DNA of 64,000 nt from Calliphora vicina (Eukaryota > Arthropoda > Insecta > Diptera > Calliphoridae): NCBI RefSeq assembly GCF_958450345.1, contig NC_088783.1, forward strand, positions 25,857,701 to 25,921,700, given 5' to 3'. This document shows, one piece after another, positions 58,610-64,000 of this stretch (positions are counted from its first letter, which is position 1; each line of letters opens with the position of its first letter). The position numbers were made by a program, and so were the translations under genes. Under the pieces are notes generated by a model, which was not told the origin of the DNA, ran no database searches, and saw nothing but the letters and a program-made list of their open reading frames with translations.

Positions 58610-59559
58610 TAGTGTTTATAAACCGGTTAACCGGTTAACCGAAAACCCGGTTTTTCTTCCAAATCTCGGTTTTTTGCGAACCGGTTAATTTAAAATGTTG
58701 ATTTTCGGTTAACCGGTTTATCCGGTTTTTATCACTCGGTTAACCGGTTTTTAAAATTTGGGACTAAAATTGATAAATCTAACGTTTTTGTGCATTTTAT
58801 ATACACATTATTGGTCTGATTTGAAACCTAAACTGCTGATTTACAATACAAACCTCTTTAGATTAATATTTTTAAGAATTACAATGATTCTAAATAATAG
58901 AGGACGATGAGTTTACTTAAAAACTTTTTTGCACATAATGAAACTATTAAAAATTAAAATTAAATCCCGTTCGAAATTAAAAAAAAACGTTCGAAAATTC
59001 ATTATTTGAAATATTTATGAAATCTGAATCTGACCATTTTATAATAACAAATAATCACAGCTAAGAGGAAGTGCGTCTACATCTTATAGGTCCTTTTTTG
59101 GGATTTGGAACATTTTGTCTTTCATATCAGAAAGTAGAGGTGAAAATAAATTTCAAAGTTATCAAATATTAAATTAAAACAGTGATTTACATTTTTTGGT
59201 TGAAATTTAATGAATAAACCAATAATTAAAACAAGTATTTTATATTTAGTAACATATTTATACTCATTTCTATTTGACTGAGATAATAATTTTGAAATTT
59301 TTACAAAATAAATGGACTTAGCACTTTTGTATATTTATAGTTATTTAATATCAACCATTCCTGACTACTAAAAATTAAAAAATTTAAAGCTGTATATACT
59401 TTATTGTACATTTTATGTTTTCTACACATATATGACGGTTAACCGGTTTAACCGGTTTTTTCAATGTCGGTTAACCGAAAAACCGGTTTTTTAAAAAAGG
59501 CCATTTTTCGGTTAACCGACAAACCGGTTTTTTAAAAAGTCGGTTTTTTATAAACACTA
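58610..59559. mobile_element. hAT-type MITE with CCGGTTAACCGG repeats, copy 2
   Basis: A 950 bp copy of the element at 52546-53548, in the same orientation and similar throughout, with small indels. Same TAGTGTTTATAAA ends and its own exact 8 bp duplication GTTTTGAT (58602-58609, 59560-59567), so it was an independent insertion and not a local duplication. No coding capacity. Confidence 0.9.
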
Positions 59560-59640
59560 GTTTTGATATGCATGTTACCGTAACCGCTAAACTAATATTG
59601 CAGCTACACAACCGTTACTCTAAATGTTCAATAAAAAAAA

Positions 59641-59935
59641 CTGTTATATCCGAAATTTTCTATAGAAAAACTGTTATACATAACATTTTCCATAGACAAA
59701 ACAGTTATAGAAGAAATTTTGTATATTAAAAAAACTGGTGTACCCAAACGTTTCCATAAAGAAACTGTTATATATAAAAAAACTATTAAATATAAAATGT
59801 TCTAGAAAAAATTGTTATACGCAAAATTTTGTATTGGAAATCTGTTATACACGTAATATTCTATAAACGAAACTGAGAAACAGACTATTTTCAATATGTA
59901 AAACTTTTATACAGAAAAATCTGTTATACAACAAA
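59641..59935 (-). repeat. Minisatellite, reverse orientation of the 32 kb array
   Basis: Units with ATAGAAAAACTGTTATAC and similar are the reverse complement of the 32096-33116 core. About ten degenerate units. It lies 80 bp beyond the second hAT MITE. Confidence 0.75.
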
Positions 59936-62900
59936 TCTTGTAAATCTGAGAGTAGCAAATATGTCACAGGAGTTCCACCGTACCATCTTTCCATTGTTTG
60001 AATCGTGTAGTACAAATTAAAAATCGGACATCAAATCCTAGTGGATCCAGATTTCTTTAATTTAAATCAGAGAACATAGGATATTGCTATATCGGATATT
60101 GGCTTATTGTCGAATTAATTCATTCAATATAATCTTAATTCGGAATTAATAATGTCAGCCATTCATTACATAAATCCAGTCCCAACATCCAATTATTAAG
60201 CTTCACTAAAATACTTTTTTTTAAATAGAATTCATTCATTGTTGAACAAATTCATAATGGAATTAATTCATAATAATATGCATTCAACGTTTGAATGATT
60301 GTGATTTTCAAATCTAATACAGATTGAATTAAACTATTTTTATCATTCAGTTTTGTTTTGCTTTTAATCATTTATGTATTGAATTGAATGATTTGAATCA
60401 AAAAAAAATTTAATTATTCAATACATTTTAAAAGTTATTTTGAATTCAAGAAACCTTTAATGATTCAATGAGGACTAAAGAAAGAATTAATTCTGAAAGA
60501 AATTAATTTAATATATTTGAAGTACAAAGGAATTAGTGAATTCATTAACCCCCCGACTGACTAGCAATAAATATGTTGGCAATTAAGCAAAAACGCCGAC
60601 AGAATAACGGAACAATATATCTTATTGGTTTACTTATGCAAAGGCTATAGGAAAACGTATTTATGTTAACACACTATTTAAAAGACGTAAAAAACGATTT
60701 ACTTTATTTTATCTTTTTGTAATATCTTTTGCTGTTTGAAATGTCGAACACAAATTGACAACCAAATTTGACATTTTATGTTCGCATTAAATGTCAACAA
60801 AAAACTGTTGACAACTATTTCCAGATACGAAAAAGATGCGTCTTCACTGGATATAACATAATTTTGAAATTTTTTGCAATATATGTTAAAATCCAGTCTA
60901 GACGCGTGTAACGGAATGTTTAAGATATAAAATTTATTTTATTTTGAGATTGTATATATTAGTTCTTTAAAAATATTTAATTTAATCCTATTTTGGGTGA
61001 TTTTTTTTTATTTCTCTATTTCAAATATACATACATATATTACTTTTCGCATTGTCATTATCTATAATTAATAATTTTAACATTTTACTTTTAATCAATC
61101 AAATAAATAAAATTTTTGCCACACTTTTTTTCGATTTCTTCAATTCAAACAATTCAAGATAATAAAGGTACTTTTTTTTGGTTCCGCTGAATGTCGTATC
61201 TTTTTAACATAAATTTAAATATAAAATACTAATTATAAATCTTAACAATTACATGGCAGAAAAAAGTTCTGTGTGAATTTAAAAAAAGTGATTTTTCCAC
61301 AATACTTAACAAGCCACTTCAAATTGTTATCTATTAGTAAAAAAAGAGATAAATATGTGAAGTACAGGGGAACCTGCAAAAATGTATTTTATATATATTC
61401 TAACAGAAAAATATTACACATGTTAAAAAACACCTTTTTGAGGCTCCTAAGCAAATTGCAGAGAAATTTTCTATTAATAATAATATTTGTAAGTCTGATC
61501 ACAAATTAAATGAGTTTGGCCGAAATCAACTCCATTCTCCAATTCAAGGTTAACAATTTTGCATTTGAAATGTTGTCATTCCACTCACCCTAAATACTGA
61601 ACTCCTCCAATGCACAACTCTGTCTTAGTGCAAAAACTACGTTTTTATACAACCTTGTTTGTACAGTAGAGAGGGAAAGGATTGAAATAAACAAAAACAA
61701 ACAGCCTGATAATCTTAGTTTTTAAATAAAATATGTAAATAAGCGTATAAATGTAATTAATAAATAAATAGTTTATTTACTAAAAAAAGTTCATTTATTT
61801 ATATTTATTTCCTGAAGAACTAAATTAACTCATATGTCAAAAACCTTTTAATTGTACTTAAGTCGTATAATTTATAATAACTTTTCTAAATACTTGACAC
61901 AATTGACGTTAATTAAGTCATTTCCCATTTTATATGATGAATTAATTATTTCATCTTATAAAATTTAAACTATTTTAAATCCAGTTTCCAACATTTTAGA
62001 CTAGTAAATTTTGTTTGGTTTATAACAAATTGATATTTTTTTATATAATTTCTTTGTTTTATTAACAATCACCTGAATAAACCACAAGTTTGGTTTAAAA
62101 AAAACGTGAATTTTTTATAGGTAGCATTTGCGGTTTGAAACAATAAAACGTTTAAATAATTAAGATGTGAGACGTAAACAGAAAAATGCACACAAAGGAG
62201 ATCTCACAGACAGATACTGCTAACAAATGACGTCAGTAATTTATATGGATCTGAAAATGATGCCAAACTTTGATGTTTATAACTCAATATTATAAAAAAT
62301 AATATTTTGTTACAAAGAAGTAATCATTTTAGCCGTAAATTGTTCATAATTATTTTAAAATCTAACTAACAAACTACATATTTCATTGTTTTATTTTATT
62401 ACACAAGATTTGTAAATTTTCTTGTGAACTGATATTGATATTGTTATCAACATTTGATTTCTATTTTCTTGTTTTTCCTAGAGTTATCATTTTATCAAAA
62501 TTCTTTCTGTTGAATTATTTAAAAACTTTCACAACATTTTTAAAGTACTTACTTACTGTACGTTTTATTTATTTAATTTAAATGTAATAAGTTCTCTGAG
62601 AGCATAAATAAATATTATTTATAAATTGTCATTAACAACAATTTTGTTTTAAACAATTATTTTATAGTGAATCAGTTTTGTGTTGACATTAAAATTGTTA
62701 TTTTTAAAGTCTATTATTTGAAATGTTTTATTGCAGTTAGACAGTTATTTAATACTTTTATTACACTCATGGCAAAATAAAAGTAGGAAATTTATTTCAT
62801 TTTGCGTAATGTAATGGAAATGCTTTCAGTAATTCATAAAATAAAACATGTAAATAGTTGATATGCCTCAATTAGTCAAAAATCATATATTCGAGTTTGT

Positions 62901-62954
62901 TTCTGCAAAGCGAATATCCATTCAGTTTTTTAATATTGGGAGAAAGGGGTCCTA
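59936..62954. other. AT-rich noncoding DNA with a small inverted repeat and a CRE-like site
   Basis: 60834-60910 contains an imperfect inverted pair (ATGCGTCTTCACTGGATATAAC against its complement near 60890). A palindromic TGACGTCA lies at 62228-62235. The 78-residue frame at 61273-61509 starts with GTG and lacks coding character. No gene called. Confidence 0.4.
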
Positions 62955-63230
62955 TCTATTAAGAGCTGCAGAAATCTGACCAGACCATCACTGGGAACCT
63001 GTGCCGAATGCAACTGATTCCTTTGAAGCGAGCATTGGCTGAAAAATGCGGCCAGACATGAAACCGTAATATCTCATCATGACAACGCTCGGCCACATGT
63101 TGCAATATCTGTTAAAAAGTATTTAGAATGAAGTAGTTGGGAAATTTTGCATCAACCTGAACCCTACATACCTTGTCTACATTATAGAGCTACCGCAATT
63201 ACCAAGATCAACATTATTCGTATGGTCCTT
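62955..63230 (+). pseudogene. Mariner (DD34D-type) transposase relic
   Basis: One frame reads SDQTITGNLCRMQL, then LKRALAEKCGQ followed by a stop, corresponding to the QTI...L..ALA.K.P stretch of mariner. In a second frame at 63078-63104 is HDNARPHVA followed by ISVKKYLE and then a stop, the mariner motif with the second catalytic aspartate. Premature stops and frameshifts show it is dead. No inverted terminal repeats were identified. Confidence 0.8.
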
Positions 63231-64000
63231 CGAACTACAAGAATTTTGTGTACATTTTTTAAAACCTCGTGTACATGACTCAACATTTCCTAGACGGTCA
63301 TTAGGAAATGAAGAAACGAAAAGTGTCTGGCACTTTCATGAACCGTATTTACATATAAATATATATACATGCAATAATTTATTTACAAACTAAATTGTTA
63401 ATTGAATTTACAAATAAATTGTCTTAAACAATTAACATTAATATAACGAAAAATTAATTTAACTCTTAGGACATTATTAGAAGATGTTTTTTTATTTTTA
63501 TTTAAAGAAAAAAAAACAAACTTTGTTTAAATAACAAATAAACAATTTCCTTTAACACGAGATAAAAAATATGATTATTTTTAAGCATTATATTGTATTA
63601 AAATAAAAATAATACAGCACACTTGTTATTAATCATTCAGATAAAAGCTGATAACTTGATTATTTGTAGCAGCAGGCTGTTTTGCACAAATATTTTCTTA
63701 ACACACTGCTGCAGTCGCATTGATTTTGACATAAACATCCTCCCCTGATCTTAAGACAGACAGAGGTTTATGTGGCCTAATGTGACGTCAGTTGTTTGTC
63801 TGTAAATAAAATGAAGATCTTTTCGCCTTATCATTTGCCAGATGATAACGATGATTAATAATAATCATAATATTTTTTATTATTAAAATTTTTTAAATAC
63901 AACAGAGTCCGCTTTCTTTTTTATTTGCTGTTTGTCACAATTTCTGTGTTCATTCATTTATTTATTTCATTAAGGAATTTTTTTTTCTTAATAACAATTT
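63231..64000. other. Noncoding DNA to the window edge
   Basis: No gene seen. 63670-63850 is richer than its surroundings and holds a second palindromic TGACGTCA (63783-63790) and several GATAA/TTATC words, so it could be a regulatory patch; this is weak. Confidence 0.35.

Noticed and set aside
61273..61509. 78-residue plus-strand frame
   Set aside because: No ATG start, Lys/Leu/Ile-rich composition as expected from AT-rich DNA, no recognised domain.

Overview
This window looks like nuclear DNA of a higher fly, probably a calyptrate such as a blowfly or house-fly relative. The sequence is very AT-rich. All recognisable genes have close Drosophila counterparts, the introns are short GT-AG introns apart from one of about 13 kb, and the intergenic DNA is full of palindromic MITEs, hAT-like and Tc1/mariner-like elements and tandem repeats. 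No bacterial, CRISPR or prophage features were seen. The species assignment is inference.

Layout. (1) 1-7.1 kb: a decayed Tc1 fragment at the left edge, then a minus-strand gene for the beta subunit of the nascent-polypeptide-associated complex (bicaudal/BTF3 type). Its normal ~150-residue NAC part runs on in frame into a disordered tail of more than 1,000 residues. (2) 7.2-12.9 kb: a ~5.7 kb satellite of ~114 bp monomers, with a recent 1,202 bp internal duplication and a 74 bp retroposon-like insertion. (3) 13.5-14.9 kb: a complete two-exon cathepsin B gene. (4) 15.6-16.5 kb: a foldback element with ~215 bp inverted arms. (5) 17.3-19.9 kb: a head-to-head pair of TM2-domain genes, a TM2D2/amaretto orthologue and a wurst/DNAJC22 orthologue. 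(6) 20.3-25.9 kb: nested transposons, a Tc1 relic, and an apparently intact Tc1/mariner element of DD37E type with perfect 27 bp TIRs. (7) 26.1-41.1 kb: a six-coding-exon UNC93-like membrane protein on the minus strand, whose first coding exon is separated from the rest by a 13,047 bp intron. (8) 41.2-64 kb: no coding gene found. It holds two full copies of a hAT-type MITE with CCGGTTAACCGG motifs and exact 8 bp target duplications, another hAT-like MITE, several CAC...GTG foldbacks, MITEs with CAGTGGTCGGC ends, minisatellites and a mariner relic. This stretch may be a 5'UTR intron of the UNC93-like gene or intergenic DNA.

The genes are not an operon. They cover ribosome-associated chaperoning (NAC-beta), lysosomal proteolysis (cathepsin B), membrane and endocytic biology (two TM2 proteins, one also a J-domain co-chaperone) and membrane transport (UNC93-like). 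The most unusual items are the giant NAC-beta tail, the adjacent TM2-gene pair, and the set of non-autonomous DNA transposons whose boundaries and target duplications can be read directly.
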